From an uncultured Porphyromonadaceae bacterium (lineage in GTDB: Bacteria; Bacteroidota; Bacteroidia; Bacteroidales; Barnesiellaceae_A), in contig UQMR01000022.1 in NCBI GenBank assembly GCA_900542255.1, forward strand, positions 1 through 34,145: DNA of 34,145 nt, read 5' to 3'. Numbering within the stretch: position 1 is the first letter of the stretch; each line of letters begins with the position of its first letter. A program made the translations under genes and the position numbers. A model generated the notes under the pieces. That model did no database searches. It had not been told where the DNA came from and was given only the letters and a program-made list of their open reading frames with translations. This document shows positions 16,324-25,183 of the stretch, piece by piece.

Positions 16324-18468
16324 CTACTCGATTAGATACCTGAAAACTTCGCTCCATTCCTGCGTCTGCATCCGCACCACATACATGCCGCTGGGGGAAG
16401 CCGGCAATGCCACCTGTACAGGGACTCCGGCTGCACATCCTGTTATGGGGCGACGGTATATCTGCACGCCCGCCATGGTATATATCTCTATCACAGCATC
16501 ATCGGCATCGGCTGCCGGCAGGATGGAAAACTCCCCTTGGCCTACCGAGGGATAGAGTATGGCCCGGGGGAGCGCCTGTATATCTTCTATACCGCCCACC
16601 TGCAACAAATAACACAACCCGGCGTAGGGATTTATCTTGCCATAGCCCGCAGCCGCGGGGTCGGAGGTGTATTCGTCGGTCGTCGAGACAGAGCGCAACA
16701 CCGCCTTAGCCTCCTCGGGCGTAAGAGAGGGAGCCGCTTCTAACCACAAGGCATAGACTCCGGCCACCACAGGCGACGCCATAGAGGTTCCCGAGTTAGC
16801 CCCGTAATAATAGGGTGCGCCGTCGAAGGTATAGGCTCCCACGGTCATCCCGTAAAAGAAACCCGAAGGGTCGGTCGCCAACACCTCATTATAAGCCGCC
16901 GTAACAATGCTGCCCGGGGCAATCACCTCGGGTTTCATCCGGCCGTCGCGGGTAAATCCCCGGCTCGAAAAGGGAGCCACGTCATGCAAGGTATAATCGA
17001 CACTATATGTACCTCCGTTTTGCACCGCCACCGATGTATTTGTCACGTATGCACCCACCGATGTGATACGCCGCCCGGTACCCCCTACCTCCAAAAGCGA
17101 CATCTCGCGGTCGCCGGTTATCAGGTCATTACGGCCGAAGTTATCGAAAGTATTGGCCGGCGCATTGCTCCACATATCTATACGCCCGCTTTGGCCCTCT
17201 ACGGCAAGGACAAAGAAGGCGCCGGGAATATCTGTTGCGCCACTCAGCCTGAACTGGTTGTTATACAATCCGTTGGCTTCGCTGTGAGACGATGCCGCCT
17301 CAACCAGAATCTCCTCCCCGCCATACGGCAACACCGTATCGCACCATCCGCTGTCTACCGACAGCCAGCCGGTTGCAGCCAGCGGCTCTACGGCATTATA
17401 TTCATATATCTCAATGGCAAACCGCACCGGCGATTCGCTCCACATATCCACCTCGGGCAAGACGAGCCGCTGCTGACGAAATCCTGTGCGAAAGCTCTCG
17501 GCCTGCGTGTCGAAGTCGTATCCCAAATGATAATTATACGCACCCATATTTCCCATGGCGCCCACCAGCAACATACCGGCGCCCTGCAAGCTGTCGCACA
17601 TCTGGTCAAACGGCGACGTACCATCGTGAGGGCCCGTCGTCCCCCCTATACTCAAATTTATCACACAAGGTTTTCCCACACCGGCAGCATAATCGCATAT
17701 AAATCGAATACCGTCTATAATACCCTCTGTGTATATACCCCCGTCGGGCGTATGCAGAGCATCGACCAGCACCAACTCCGCCTCACGGGCCACTCCTCCA
17801 TAAGGATTCTCACCGAAAGAGCTCCCGGCTGCAATAGAGGCCACGTGCGTGGCATGAGTCTCTATGGCACACGGATGTGCGGCAAATATCTCCTCCTCGG
17901 TGTCGAATAACGAACCGTAGATATAGCCGTCGGGGGGTGTCCCCGTAGAATCGTTCTGGTTCCAGGCAGCAGCAATACGCGTCGAGCCGTCGGCACGCCT
18001 GAATGCGGCATGGTCCCATTGGAATCCTATATCTACAACCCCCACTATCACCCCTTTTCCGGTATAGGGCATAGGCAATATGGGGGAGTCTGACACGGCA
18101 TCGTACCCTATATCCGGCAGGGCCTTGTCGAGGGTAGGATATACCACATTGCCGGCTTCTATATATGTCACGCCGGGAATCTCACCTATCACCCCCAAAC
18201 TGTCGCATGTGACCCACGCCGTAACCCAATCGCCTACCTGCGTGCCCACCTTTACACCGGCCGCCTCCAATGCCGCTATGTCGCGCGTCTGTATGGTCAC
18301 CGGCATGCGAGCGGCCGATACCTCTCCCGACCAGCGGGCTTTGGCCTTGCCCGAGCGCCACTGTTCCAGCGCAAACCGGGCCGAAGAGGAGTAGACACCC
18401 AACCCCGCCGACGCCGTGAAACAACACATTCCGGCTAAAAAAGCATATATAACACTCCTCCGTCTCAT
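16324..18468 (-). CDS. secreted subtilisin-like serine protease with T9SS sorting domain
   Basis: The ATG at 18466-18468 gives 714 residues with a clear signal peptide, likely cleaved after ASA (residue 21). A longer frame runs back inside uvrA and was rejected. The S8 catalytic triad is present: Asp146 in VVDIG, His205 in HATHVASIAAG and Ser562 in GTSMASPVVAG, with Asn307 as oxyanion residue. The insert between about 330 and 490 resembles the jelly-roll inserts of Bacteroidota S8 proteases. Residues 638-714 form a type A T9SS sorting domain (LYPSVGQGEF, IEIYTMAGVQIY, LPASPSGMYVVRM). It is therefore predicted to be exported, moved across the outer membrane by the type IX system, and anchored or released. 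Its start overlaps the uvrA stop by 4 bp (ATGA). The substrate is unknown. Confidence 0.92.
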   Translation of the reverse strand: MRRRSVIYAFLAGMCCFTASAGLGVYSSSARFALEQWRSGKAKARWSGEVSAARMPVTIQTRDIAALEAAGVKVGTQVGDWVTAWVTCDSLGVIGEIPGVTYIEAGNVVYPTLDKALPDIGYDAVSDSPILPMPYTGKGVIVGVVDIGFQWDHAAFRRADGSTRIAAAWNQNDSTGTPPDGYIYGSLFDTEEEIFAAHPCAIETHATHVASIAAGSSFGENPYGGVAREAELVLVDALHTPDGGIYTEGIIDGIRFICDYAAGVGKPCVINLSIGGTTGPHDGTSPFDQMCDSLQGAGMLLVGAMGNMGAYNYHLGYDFDTQAESFRTGFRQQRLVLPEVDMWSESPVRFAIEIYEYNAVEPLAATGWLSVDSGWCDTVLPYGGEEILVEAASSHSEANGLYNNQFRLSGATDIPGAFFVLAVEGQSGRIDMWSNAPANTFDNFGRNDLITGDREMSLLEVGGTGRRITSVGAYVTNTSVAVQNGGTYSVDYTLHDVAPFSSRGFTRDGRMKPEVIAPGSIVTAAYNEVLATDPSGFFYGMTVGAYTFDGAPYYYGANSGTSMASPVVAGVYALWLEAAPSLTPEEAKAVLRSVSTTDEYTSDPAAAGYGKINPYAGLCYLLQVGGIEDIQALPRAILYPSVGQGEFSILPAADADDAVIEIYTMAGVQIYRRPITGCAAGVPVQVALPASPSGMYVVRMQTQEWSEVFRYLIE

Positions 18469-21269
18469 TGTTCTCCCTTTGTCTTGGCCAGCTTCTCCTG
18501 CAAATAGCGGCCTGTATAGGAACGAGGTGACGCCGCAACCTCTTCGGGTGTGCCGGCGCATACCACATAACCGCCGGCATCGCCGCCCTCGGGCCCCATA
18601 TCTATCACATAATCGGCACATTTTATGACATCGAGATTATGCTCTATGATGATAACCGTATGCCCCCGCTCTACAAGGGCATTCAACGACTTCATAAGCG
18701 TATTTATATCGTGGAAATGCAAGCCGGTGGTAGGTTCGTCGAAAACGAATACTGTGGGCTCCTGCCGTTCGTTGCTCAGGAAGAAGGCGAGTTTGATACG
18801 TTGGTTTTCGCCTCCCGACAGGGTCGATGACGATTGCCCCAACTTGATATAACCCAACCCTACATCCTGCAAAGGCTGCAATCGCTTCACGATGCGCCGC
18901 TCCGACAGGCCGTTGGAGGCACCGAAGAACTCTATCGCCTGGTTGACCGTCATATCCAGCACATCACTGATATTCTTTCCGCGATACTCTACATCGAGCA
19001 CCTCTTGCTTGAACCGTTTTCCATGACAACTCTCGCATTCGAGCGTGATATCTGCCATGAATTGCATGGCAACCGTTATGACACCCTCTCCCTTGCAGGC
19101 TTCGCACCGGCCGCCCTCGGCATTGAACGAGAAGTAAGAGGCGCTGAAACCCATCTGTTTGGCGCTTTGCTGCTCGGCATAGAGACGCCGTATCTCATCG
19201 AAGGCTTTCAGATAGGTGGCTGCATTGGAACGCGACGATTTGCCTATCGGGTTCTGGTCGACATACTCCACGCCCTTTATCATGGACAAGTCGCCCGACA
19301 AACGGGAGAACGTGCCGGGCATCTCGCCGCCCTCGCCCAAATGGTGCATCAACGCCCGATAGAGTACCATACCCACCAGCGTAGATTTTCCCGAGCCGCT
19401 CACGCCCGACACTACGGTCATGGCACGCAACGGAAAAGTCACATCTATATTTTTCAGGTTATTTTCGGCAGCGCCCTCCACCTTGATGTAGTTGTTCCAT
19501 CTGCGGCGATGCTCGGGGAGAGGTATCTCATACCTGCCCGTCAGATAACCTACGGTATAACTGTCGTCTATCTCGGGAAGCGGCTGTAAAGGGCCCTGAT
19601 AGACAACCTCGCCTCCCAAGCGACCGGCCTTGGGGCCTATATCGACAATGTAATCGGCAGCCCGTATGATATCCTCGTCATGCTCTACCACGACCACCGT
19701 ATTGCCCAACTGCTGCAACTGCCGCAAGACCCTGATGAGCAACCCCGTATCGCGCGAGTGCAACCCGATGCTCGGTTCGTCGAGTATGTAAAGCGACCCC
19801 ACCAGGCTGCTACCCAACGATGTGGCGAGATTGATACGCTGGCTCTCTCCGCCCGAGAGTGTCGACGACAACCGGTCGAGCGTAAGATAACCCAGCCCTA
19901 CATCCTGCATAAACTGCAACCTGTTGCGTATCTCCAACAACAGCCGTGCAGCTATCTTCTCGTCGGTCTCGGGCAACTTCATTTCGGCAAAAAGCGCACA
20001 TAGCTTATTGATAGGCATGCGCACCAGTTGCATCATCGTATATCCCGCCACCTGCACATACGAGGCGGTCTTTTTGAGACGCGAGCCGTGACATAACGGA
20101 CAGGTCGTCTTGCCTCTGTATCGCGACAGCATCACGCGATATTGTATCTTGTATTGGTTCTCTTGCAGCATGGCAAAGAAATCGTTCAAGCCATGCACGC
20201 CGAGAGCTCCCTCCCACAAAACAGACTTCTCCTCATCGGTAAGCTGGTAGTAGGGCCTATGTATCGGGAAACCTGTACGCTCCGATGCCAGGATAAAGGC
20301 ATCTTTCCATGCGCTCATCTTCTCGCCCCGCCAACACAAAACCGCATCGTCGTAGACCGACAGCGTCTTATTGGGGACAACCAGATTCTCATCTATTCCT
20401 ATAATTTTACCGAATCCCTCGCATTGGGGGCACGCGCCGGCCGGGCTGTTGAAATTAAACATCAGGTCACTCGGGGGCTCAAACGCTATCCCATCAGCCT
20501 CGAAGCGCTTGCTGAAATGGTACTCTTTCACTTCGCCCGAAAGGTGGAACTGCAACACACACTCATCCCCGCCCTCAAAAAACGCGGTCTCTACCGAATC
20601 GGTGAGACGGCTTATCGAGGCTGCGCTATCCGATACCGACATGCGGTCTACCAACAGCCGAAGCTCCTCTACGGGGAACTCCTCGGCTTGCCTGAGTATA
20701 TCTTCTATGGGAATAAACTCGCCCTTGCGCTCCACGCGCGAGAAGCCCTCTTTCAACAGCACACCCAACTGCTCTACCAGACTGCGCCCCTTGGGCAGCA
20801 ACAACCGGGTAAGCAGTGCAAAGCGGGTACCCTGCGGATACGACAACATGCGGCTTATCACATCGCCCACATCATGACGGCGCACCTCCTCGCCCGAAAT
20901 CGGCGAAATAGTATGTCCTACGCGGGCAAACAACATGCGCAAATAATCGTATATCTCGGTAGAGGTGCCCACCGTAGAACGCGGATTGCGCGTATTTACC
21001 TTCTGCTCTATGGCTATGGCCGGCGGTATTCCCTTGATGTAATCGCACTCGGGCTTGCTCATCCTGCCCAGAAATTGTCGGGCGTATGCCGAGAGGCTCT
21101 CGACATACCGCCGTTGCCCCTCGGCATACAACGTATCGAAAGCCAACGAAGATTTACCCGAGCCCGACAAACCCGTAATCACGGTGAGCTTGTTGCGCGG
21201 TATCTCTACGTCTATATTTTTCAGGTTATTTACCCTGGCTCCTTTTATGGTAATGACTGGTCGCGACAT
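18465..21269 (-). CDS. uvrA: excinuclease ABC subunit A
   Basis: This 934-residue DNA damage sensor of nucleotide excision repair is a tandem ABC ATPase. Walker A motifs are GLSGSGKS (33-40) and GVSGSGKS (621-628), and signature motifs LSGGE occur in both halves (first at 470-474). Zinc-binding cysteine pairs are at Cys279/282 with Cys389/392 (CPLCHGSR), and at Cys721/724 with Cys744/747 (CEACKGEG, CESCHGKR). The length is normal. The gene has its own promoter downstream of the asd terminator. Its stop codon overlaps the ATG of a secreted T9SS protease, an unusual partner for a repair gene. Confidence 0.97.
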   Translation of the reverse strand: MSRPVITIKGARVNNLKNIDVEIPRNKLTVITGLSGSGKSSLAFDTLYAEGQRRYVESLSAYARQFLGRMSKPECDYIKGIPPAIAIEQKVNTRNPRSTVGTSTEIYDYLRMLFARVGHTISPISGEEVRRHDVGDVISRMLSYPQGTRFALLTRLLLPKGRSLVEQLGVLLKEGFSRVERKGEFIPIEDILRQAEEFPVEELRLLVDRMSVSDSAASISRLTDSVETAFFEGGDECVLQFHLSGEVKEYHFSKRFEADGIAFEPPSDLMFNFNSPAGACPQCEGFGKIIGIDENLVVPNKTLSVYDDAVLCWRGEKMSAWKDAFILASERTGFPIHRPYYQLTDEEKSVLWEGALGVHGLNDFFAMLQENQYKIQYRVMLSRYRGKTTCPLCHGSRLKKTASYVQVAGYTMMQLVRMPINKLCALFAEMKLPETDEKIAARLLLEIRNRLQFMQDVGLGYLTLDRLSSTLSGGESQRINLATSLGSSLVGSLYILDEPSIGLHSRDTGLLIRVLRQLQQLGNTVVVVEHDEDIIRAADYIVDIGPKAGRLGGEVVYQGPLQPLPEIDDSYTVGYLTGRYEIPLPEHRRRWNNYIKVEGAAENNLKNIDVTFPLRAMTVVSGVSGSGKSTLVGMVLYRALMHHLGEGGEMPGTFSRLSGDLSMIKGVEYVDQNPIGKSSRSNAATYLKAFDEIRRLYAEQQSAKQMGFSASYFSFNAEGGRCEACKGEGVITVAMQFMADITLECESCHGKRFKQEVLDVEYRGKNISDVLDMTVNQAIEFFGASNGLSERRIVKRLQPLQDVGLGYIKLGQSSSTLSGGENQRIKLAFFLSNERQEPTVFVFDEPTTGLHFHDINTLMKSLNALVERGHTVIIIEHNLDVIKCADYVIDMGPEGGDAGGYVVCAGTPEEVAASPRSYTGRYLQEKLAKTKGEQ

Positions 21270-21289
21270 GAAAACAATCTTTTAACTGG

Positions 21290-21320
21290 CAAAGATAGTG
21301 TAAACGAGGGCAAAAAGCAA
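21290..21320 (-). promoter_or_regulatory. promoter of uvrA
   Basis: On the minus strand TTG (21318-21320), a 20-bp spacer and TATCTTTG (21290-21297) match both elements of the Bacteroidota housekeeping promoter, 20 bp upstream of the uvrA ATG. Confidence 0.75.
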
Positions 21321-21403
21321 CGGTTCCCCATGCTTTTTGCCGGGCACACCTGTCTTGTAGAAAGCTATACGGACAATTCGCCGCCTCCCTGTGTTCGGGA
21401 AAC

Positions 21404-21440
21404 AAAAAGGGGATGCACTCACAAAGTGCATCCCCCTTTT
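21404..21440 (-). terminator. intrinsic terminator after asd
   Basis: An 11-bp perfect stem (21409-21419 with 21425-21435) around a 5-nt loop can be extended by A/T pairs. The minus strand continues with TTTTTGTT, a good U-tract. It separates asd from uvrA. Confidence 0.85.
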
Positions 21441-21455
21441 ATACAATCATCTTAT

Positions 21456-22460
21456 TTACCGGGCGTGAGCCATCATATACTCGGCTATCTGCACGGCATT
21501 CAAAGCGGCACCTTTCTTGATTTGGTCGCTTACCAACCAGAACGAAAGGCCGTTGTCACAGGTCAGGTCTTTGCGTATGCGGCCTACGAAGACAGGGTCT
21601 TTTCCGGCCAGTTCGAGCGGCATGGGATACTGCTTCTCTGCCGGATTGTCATACAATACCACCCCCTCGGCAGCCGCAAAGGCGGCACGGGCCTCCTCTA
21701 CGCTTACAGGGCGCTCGGTCTCTACCCACACAGCCTCCGAGTGAGCCCGCAATACAGGCACACGCACACAGGTCGCGCTCACCTTCACATCCGAGTGCAT
21801 GATTTTGCGCGTTTCGTTATACATCTTCATCTCCTCTTTGGTATAGAGATTATCGGTAAAGACATCGACTTGCGGAATAAGGTTGTAGGCCAACTGATAG
21901 TAGAACTTCTCTACGGTAGGCTTCTCGCCGGCCGCTATCTGCTCAAACTGTTTCTGCAATTCGGCCATGGCCGATGCACCGGCCCCGCTGGCAGCCTGAT
22001 AGGTAGCTACGTGTACGCGCACAATATGCGACAATTTCTCTATCGCCTGCAAAGCCACTACCATCTGTATGGTCGTACAGTTGGGATTGGCAATTATACG
22101 ACGGGGGGCATCGAAGGCATCCTCCCCATTCACCTCGGGTACTACCAACGGCACATCGGAATCCATACGGAAGGCACTCGAATTGTCTATCATCACCGCT
22201 CCGTGGCGGGTGATGGTATCGGCAAACTCACGCGAGGTGCCTGCACCTGCCGATGTAAAAGCGATGTCTACTCCGGCAAAATCGTCATTGTGACGCAATT
22301 CCTTCACAACAATCTCTTTACCTCTGAATGTATAAGTGCGACCCGCACTTCGCGACGAGCCGAACAACAGCAATTCGTCGATGGGGAAATTTCTCTCTTC
22401 AAGTACTTTCAGAAACTCCTGCCCTACGGCGCCGCTCGCGCCCACAATAGCTACTTTCAT
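21456..22460 (-). CDS. asd: aspartate-semialdehyde dehydrogenase
   Basis: The ATG at 22460 gives 334 residues beginning [16 protein letters not shown], which puts the NADP-binding glycine-rich loop at residues 7-13. The in-frame extension to 22568 runs through the promoter and was rejected. The enzyme reduces aspartyl phosphate to the semialdehyde used for lysine/diaminopimelate, threonine and methionine. The catalytic Cys128 lies in [12 protein letters not shown], and the later [15 protein letters not shown] holds the active-site histidine. Length and motifs are complete. It is apparently a single-gene unit, with a promoter about 90 bp upstream and a terminator downstream. Confidence 0.96.
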   Translation of the reverse strand: MKVAIVGASGAVGQEFLKVLEERNFPIDELLLFGSSRSAGRTYTFRGKEIVVKELRHNDDFAGVDIAFTSAGAGTSREFADTITRHGAVMIDNSSAFRMDSDVPLVVPEVNGEDAFDAPRRIIANPNCTTIQMVVALQAIEKLSHIVRVHVATYQAASGAGASAMAELQKQFEQIAAGEKPTVEKFYYQLAYNLIPQVDVFTDNLYTKEEMKMYNETRKIMHSDVKVSATCVRVPVLRAHSEAVWVETERPVSVEEARAAFAAAEGVVLYDNPAEKQYPMPLELAGKDPVFVGRIRKDLTCDNGLSFWLVSDQIKKGAALNAVQIAEYMMAHAR

Positions 22461-22519
22461 TTCGTTTGTTATCTTGTTTTTAACCTTAAAACCGTTACTC
22501 GAATCTCTTGAAAAGCACC

Positions 22520-22536
22520 GAGTCGTTCTGCGACTC
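22520..22536 (-). other. hairpin in the asd 5' leader
   Basis: GAGTCG and CGACTC pair perfectly (6 bp, 5-nt loop) in the roughly 80-nt predicted leader of asd. The leader is much too short for the known lysine riboswitch class. It may only affect RNA stability. Confidence 0.35.
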
Positions 22537-22547
22537 TGTTTCGACGG

Positions 22548-22555
22548 CAAAAGTA
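22548..22555 (-). promoter_or_regulatory. -7 element of asd
   Basis: The minus strand reads TACTTTTG, matching TAnnTTTG, 87 bp upstream of the chosen asd start. No -33 TTG is clear at 19-20 bp. Confidence 0.5.
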
Positions 22556-22688
22556 GTAAATTTGTCACTCAAAAGGAAATATATAGACTCCTAATATGGG
22601 GCCCCCTTCGGCAACGGCGGCCACAACCGCAACAGGAAACGGGTGCCGCGGGCAAGAAAAACCCGGCCGAGAAAAGCATCGGCGCCCC

Positions 22689-22718
22689 TTGCTATTTGCC
22701 CGGGTTGCACTATCTTTG
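22689..22718 (+). promoter_or_regulatory. promoter of the 5'-nucleotidase gene
   Basis: TTG (22689-22691), a 19-bp spacer and TATCTTTG (22711-22718) form a full consensus promoter. It lies inside the longer open frame, which supports the downstream ATG at 22769. Confidence 0.8.
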
Positions 22719-22768
22719 TACGACAAGTTTCCATAGCACGGCCATTACTTGCAACCAACATACACAAT

Positions 22769-24322
22769 ATGAGAAGAATCCATTCATTTTCACTCATCAG
22801 CCTCGTGGCAGTCATGTGCCTCACGGCTCTGTTCCCCTCTTGCACGCCGCAGGACAAACAGGTAGTCATACTCTTTACCAATGATACCCACAGCCAAATA
22901 GACCCGCTCGACAGCTCTCACAAGGACTATCCCGGGATGGGTGGCGTAGAGCGTCGCAAAGCCCTTATCGACAGTCTGAGAGCCGTGTACCCGCATCTGC
23001 TGCTGGTTGATGCCGGCGATGCGGTGCAAGGCACACCTTATTTCAATATTTTCGGCGGAGAGATAGAAACTGTGGCCATGAACGCCATGGGCTACAATGT
23101 TCGCACGTTAGGCAACCACGAGTTCGACAACGGCATGGAGGCTCTCGCTGCCATGCTTACATCATGTAATGCCGTCACCGTTTCTACCAACTACGACCTG
23201 GCCAACACCACTGTGCGCGATATTGTGAAGAGCTCTACCATATGCGACGCCGGTGGCGTGAAGATAGGTTTTATCGGACTCAACGTACAACCGGCCGGAC
23301 TCATCGACCCCTCGCGCTGCACAGGCATGACATACACCAACCCTCTTGCCGTAGCCGACAGCGCAGCCAAGGCCTTGCACGAACAGGGTGCCGACTTCGT
23401 AGTCGCGCTCTCGCACTTAGGTTACGATGACGAAAACAACACCGGCGAACCCGTGGACTCGGTTGTCGTAGCCAACACACGTTATATAGACCTGGTCATC
23501 GGCGGACATTCCCATACGTTGCTACAACCGCCGTCGCGTTTCCTCAACCGCGACAGCAACGAAATCGTCATTGCACAAACGGGCAAGAGCGGGGCATACT
23601 TAGGCTTTGCCTCCATCACCATACCGACCGACAAAAGCCGCTCTCCCCAAGTAGAATACCGCTTGCTGCCCGTAGACGGCCGCTATGACAATCGCATCGA
23701 CCCGGCATTCGCAGCCCGGCTCGACGATTACCGGCACACCGTCGACAGCCTTATGCGCGTCGTGATTGGCTCTTCAAAATGCGACATGGAGGTCCTGAAA
23801 CCCGAGAGCCGACTCACCAACTGGGTATGCGACGCATTTGTCACAATAGCCTCCGAGCGTACCGGGAAGCCCGTAGATTTTGCCATCGTAAACACGGGCG
23901 GCGTACGCGCCGACATCAAGAAAGGCGATATTACCCGAGGCGACCTTTTCACAGCATTTCCCTTCGACAACTACCTCTCCGTAGTAACCCTCCGGGGAAA
24001 AGAGGTGAAAGAGCTGTTTGACATCATTGCCCTGCGAGGGGGCGAGGGCGTAAGTCGCGAAGTGAAACTCAACATCCAAGAGAATAAAGTAGGGTCACTC
24101 ACCATCAACGGGAAAGGCATCGACGAGAACAGGCTCTATACGATAGCCACACTCGACTACGTAGCCAACGGGGGCGACAAAATGAAACCTTTCACCCGCG
24201 CCGAAAAGCGTACCGACTACCCCGACACCGTGCGGGAGATGCTCGAAGCATACATCGCCCGCCTCTCTTCGCAAGGCCAAAGCATCGATGCCCGTTTAGA
24301 CCACCGTATTACCGTCGAATAA
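22769..24322 (+). CDS. 5'-nucleotidase / UshA-like metallophosphoesterase lipoprotein
   Basis: 517 residues from the ATG at 22769, chosen because a consensus promoter lies within the longer frame. A lipoprotein signal ends at FPSC with Cys25. The following TPQD has no acidic surface-export signal, so a periplasm-facing location is likely. The metallophosphatase domain shows FTNDTH (Asp39, His41), GDAVQGT (Asp84), GNHEFD (Asn116, His117), LSHLG (His216) and GGHSHT (His247, His249), which together bind two metal ions. The C-terminal 5'-nucleotidase domain has NTGGVRADIKKGDIT and LFTAFPFDN for nucleotide binding, then TLDYVANGGDKM. It probably dephosphorylates extracytoplasmic nucleotides for salvage. 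The HIT gene 29 bp downstream, another nucleotide-phosphate enzyme, is probably co-transcribed. Confidence 0.93.
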   Translation: MRRIHSFSLISLVAVMCLTALFPSCTPQDKQVVILFTNDTHSQIDPLDSSHKDYPGMGGVERRKALIDSLRAVYPHLLLVDAGDAVQGTPYFNIFGGEIETVAMNAMGYNVRTLGNHEFDNGMEALAAMLTSCNAVTVSTNYDLANTTVRDIVKSSTICDAGGVKIGFIGLNVQPAGLIDPSRCTGMTYTNPLAVADSAAKALHEQGADFVVALSHLGYDDENNTGEPVDSVVVANTRYIDLVIGGHSHTLLQPPSRFLNRDSNEIVIAQTGKSGAYLGFASITIPTDKSRSPQVEYRLLPVDGRYDNRIDPAFAARLDDYRHTVDSLMRVVIGSSKCDMEVLKPESRLTNWVCDAFVTIASERTGKPVDFAIVNTGGVRADIKKGDITRGDLFTAFPFDNYLSVVTLRGKEVKELFDIIALRGGEGVSREVKLNIQENKVGSLTINGKGIDENRLYTIATLDYVANGGDKMKPFTRAEKRTDYPDTVREMLEAYIARLSSQGQSIDARLDHRITVE

Positions 24323-24351
24323 ATTTATTCACCCTCTAAAAACATCATATC

Positions 24352-24747
24352 ATGGCATCTATTTTCAGCCGTATCATCGCAGGGGAGATTCCCTGCTATA
24401 AAGTAGCCGAAGACGACAACTACTTTGCATTCCTCGACATCAACCCCATCACCAAAGGCCATACACTGGTAGTACCCAAGCACGAGGTAGACTATCTTTT
24501 CAACCTCGACGACGACGAGTATAAGGGTCTTATGCTCTTTGCCAAGAAGGTTGCCAAAGCCTTGGAAAAGACCATCGAGTGCAAACGCGTAGCCGTTGCC
24601 GTACTGGGTTTGGAAGTACCACACGCCCATATTCACCTTATACCTATCCAAACCGAGAAAGATATGGACTTCTTCCGCGAGAAACTATCGCTGCCGGCAC
24701 AGGAAATGAACGACATAGCCACCCGCATTGCCGCAGCGATGGAATAA
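24352..24747 (+). CDS. HIT family hydrolase (HINT-like)
   Basis: A cytoplasmic protein of 131 residues of the histidine triad family, which hydrolyses nucleoside phosphoramidates or similar nucleotide conjugates. The triad is PHAHIHLIP with His91, His93 and His95, the middle one being the family's nucleophile. The N-terminus SIFSRIIAGEIPCYKVAEDD and the strand GHTLVVPKHEVDYLF are classic for HINT proteins. The length is normal. It starts 29 bp after the nucleotidase stop on the same strand without an intervening terminator, so the two are likely one operon. The physiological substrate in bacteria is generally unclear. Confidence 0.95.
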   Translation: MASIFSRIIAGEIPCYKVAEDDNYFAFLDINPITKGHTLVVPKHEVDYLFNLDDDEYKGLMLFAKKVAKALEKTIECKRVAVAVLGLEVPHAHIHLIPIQTEKDMDFFREKLSLPAQEMNDIATRIAAAME

Positions 24748-24804
24748 CCTGTCTGCAAGGAGGGGTACCCGACAGCAGAGACAGAGTCATTGCGCCAATT
24801 TGTA

Positions 24805-24908
24805 AAAACGGCCGGGAACAATCACGCCTGCCGAAACGCGAAAGCGACAACATTGCTCATGCAAGAGAGAGACCTTTCCCGCAAACAGGTTGTTCCCAGC
24901 CGTTTTTT
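24805..24908 (+). ncRNA. candidate structured RNA or long-loop terminator
   Basis: Left arm 24805-24821 pairs with 24890-24906 (16 of 17 positions, one C-A mismatch). CCTG at 24827-24830 pairs with CAGG at 24886-24889, directly stacked on the right arm. Inside are two perfect small hairpins: CGC-GAAA-GCG at 24837-24846 (a GNRA tetraloop) and TTGC-TCAT-GCAA at 24853-24864. The right arm runs into six T (24903-24908). The minus strand also has a T5 run beyond its stem. It could be a small RNA, the terminator of the nucleotidase-HIT operon, or a small element with 17-bp terminal inverted repeats. I see no target-site duplication and I recognise no known RNA family. Confidence 0.4.
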
Positions 24909-24970
24909 CTCTCCGCAGCCGGAAAAACAAGGCTTATATTTGTTATTCAACAACAGATGGCAGAGAAGAT

Positions 24971-25066
24971 ATGTCCCGTCACAGGGCGCAATTGCTCTTT
25001 GCCATCAAGCCCGACGGCGCGTTGCAGGAGGGGATAAAGGCCTGCCAGCCTGTTATAAAAAATTAA
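24971..25066 (+). pseudogene. 31-codon open frame, possible gene remnant
   Basis: The frame begins ATG at 24971 and ends TAA at 25064-25066. A TATATTTG promoter-like element lies 29 bp upstream (24935-24942). The middle, LLFAIKPDGALQEGIKACQ, resembles the N-terminal strand and helix of the 2'-5' RNA ligase / ThpR family (pattern R-L-F-F-A-I-x-P), but nothing after the stop continues the fold. It may be a decayed N-terminal remnant, a real small protein, or chance. The similarity is from memory and weak. Confidence 0.22.
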
Positions 25067-25099
25067 CTACGCAAGAGCCATTGGCTATGACTATTTCAA

Positions 25100-25107
25100 T
25101 AATTTTG
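25100..25107 (+). promoter_or_regulatory. -7 element of the outer-membrane protein gene
   Basis: TAATTTTG matches TAnnTTTG. A TTG lies at 25081-25083, but the 16-bp spacer is short. The predicted leader to the ATG is about 70 nt and A-rich. Confidence 0.5.
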
Positions 25108-25183
25108 TAACATAGAAAATCCCCCACAAAAGGGAGACGACAAGAAACTAAACTAAATATTAAACACCCCAAGAAACATTGTT

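Larger units (their letters stand above)
24748..25183. other. gene-poor gap between HIT gene and outer-membrane protein gene
   Basis: This 436-bp stretch holds a nested inverted-repeat structure (24805-24908), a TATATTTG element (24935-24942) followed by a 31-codon open frame (24971-25066), and the promoter element of the next gene (25100-25107). No ordinary gene is recognisable. Confidence 0.6.

Noticed and set aside
20142..22511. A 789-codon open frame antisense to uvrA and asd
   Set aside because: It spans two well-defined genes, their promoter and their terminator on the other strand. Its translation has no recognisable domain.
24957..25037. Short frame beginning MAEKICPVTGRNC with two cysteines
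   Set aside because: It overlaps the 31-codon frame in another register, has no family resemblance and ends quickly, so it is probably chance.
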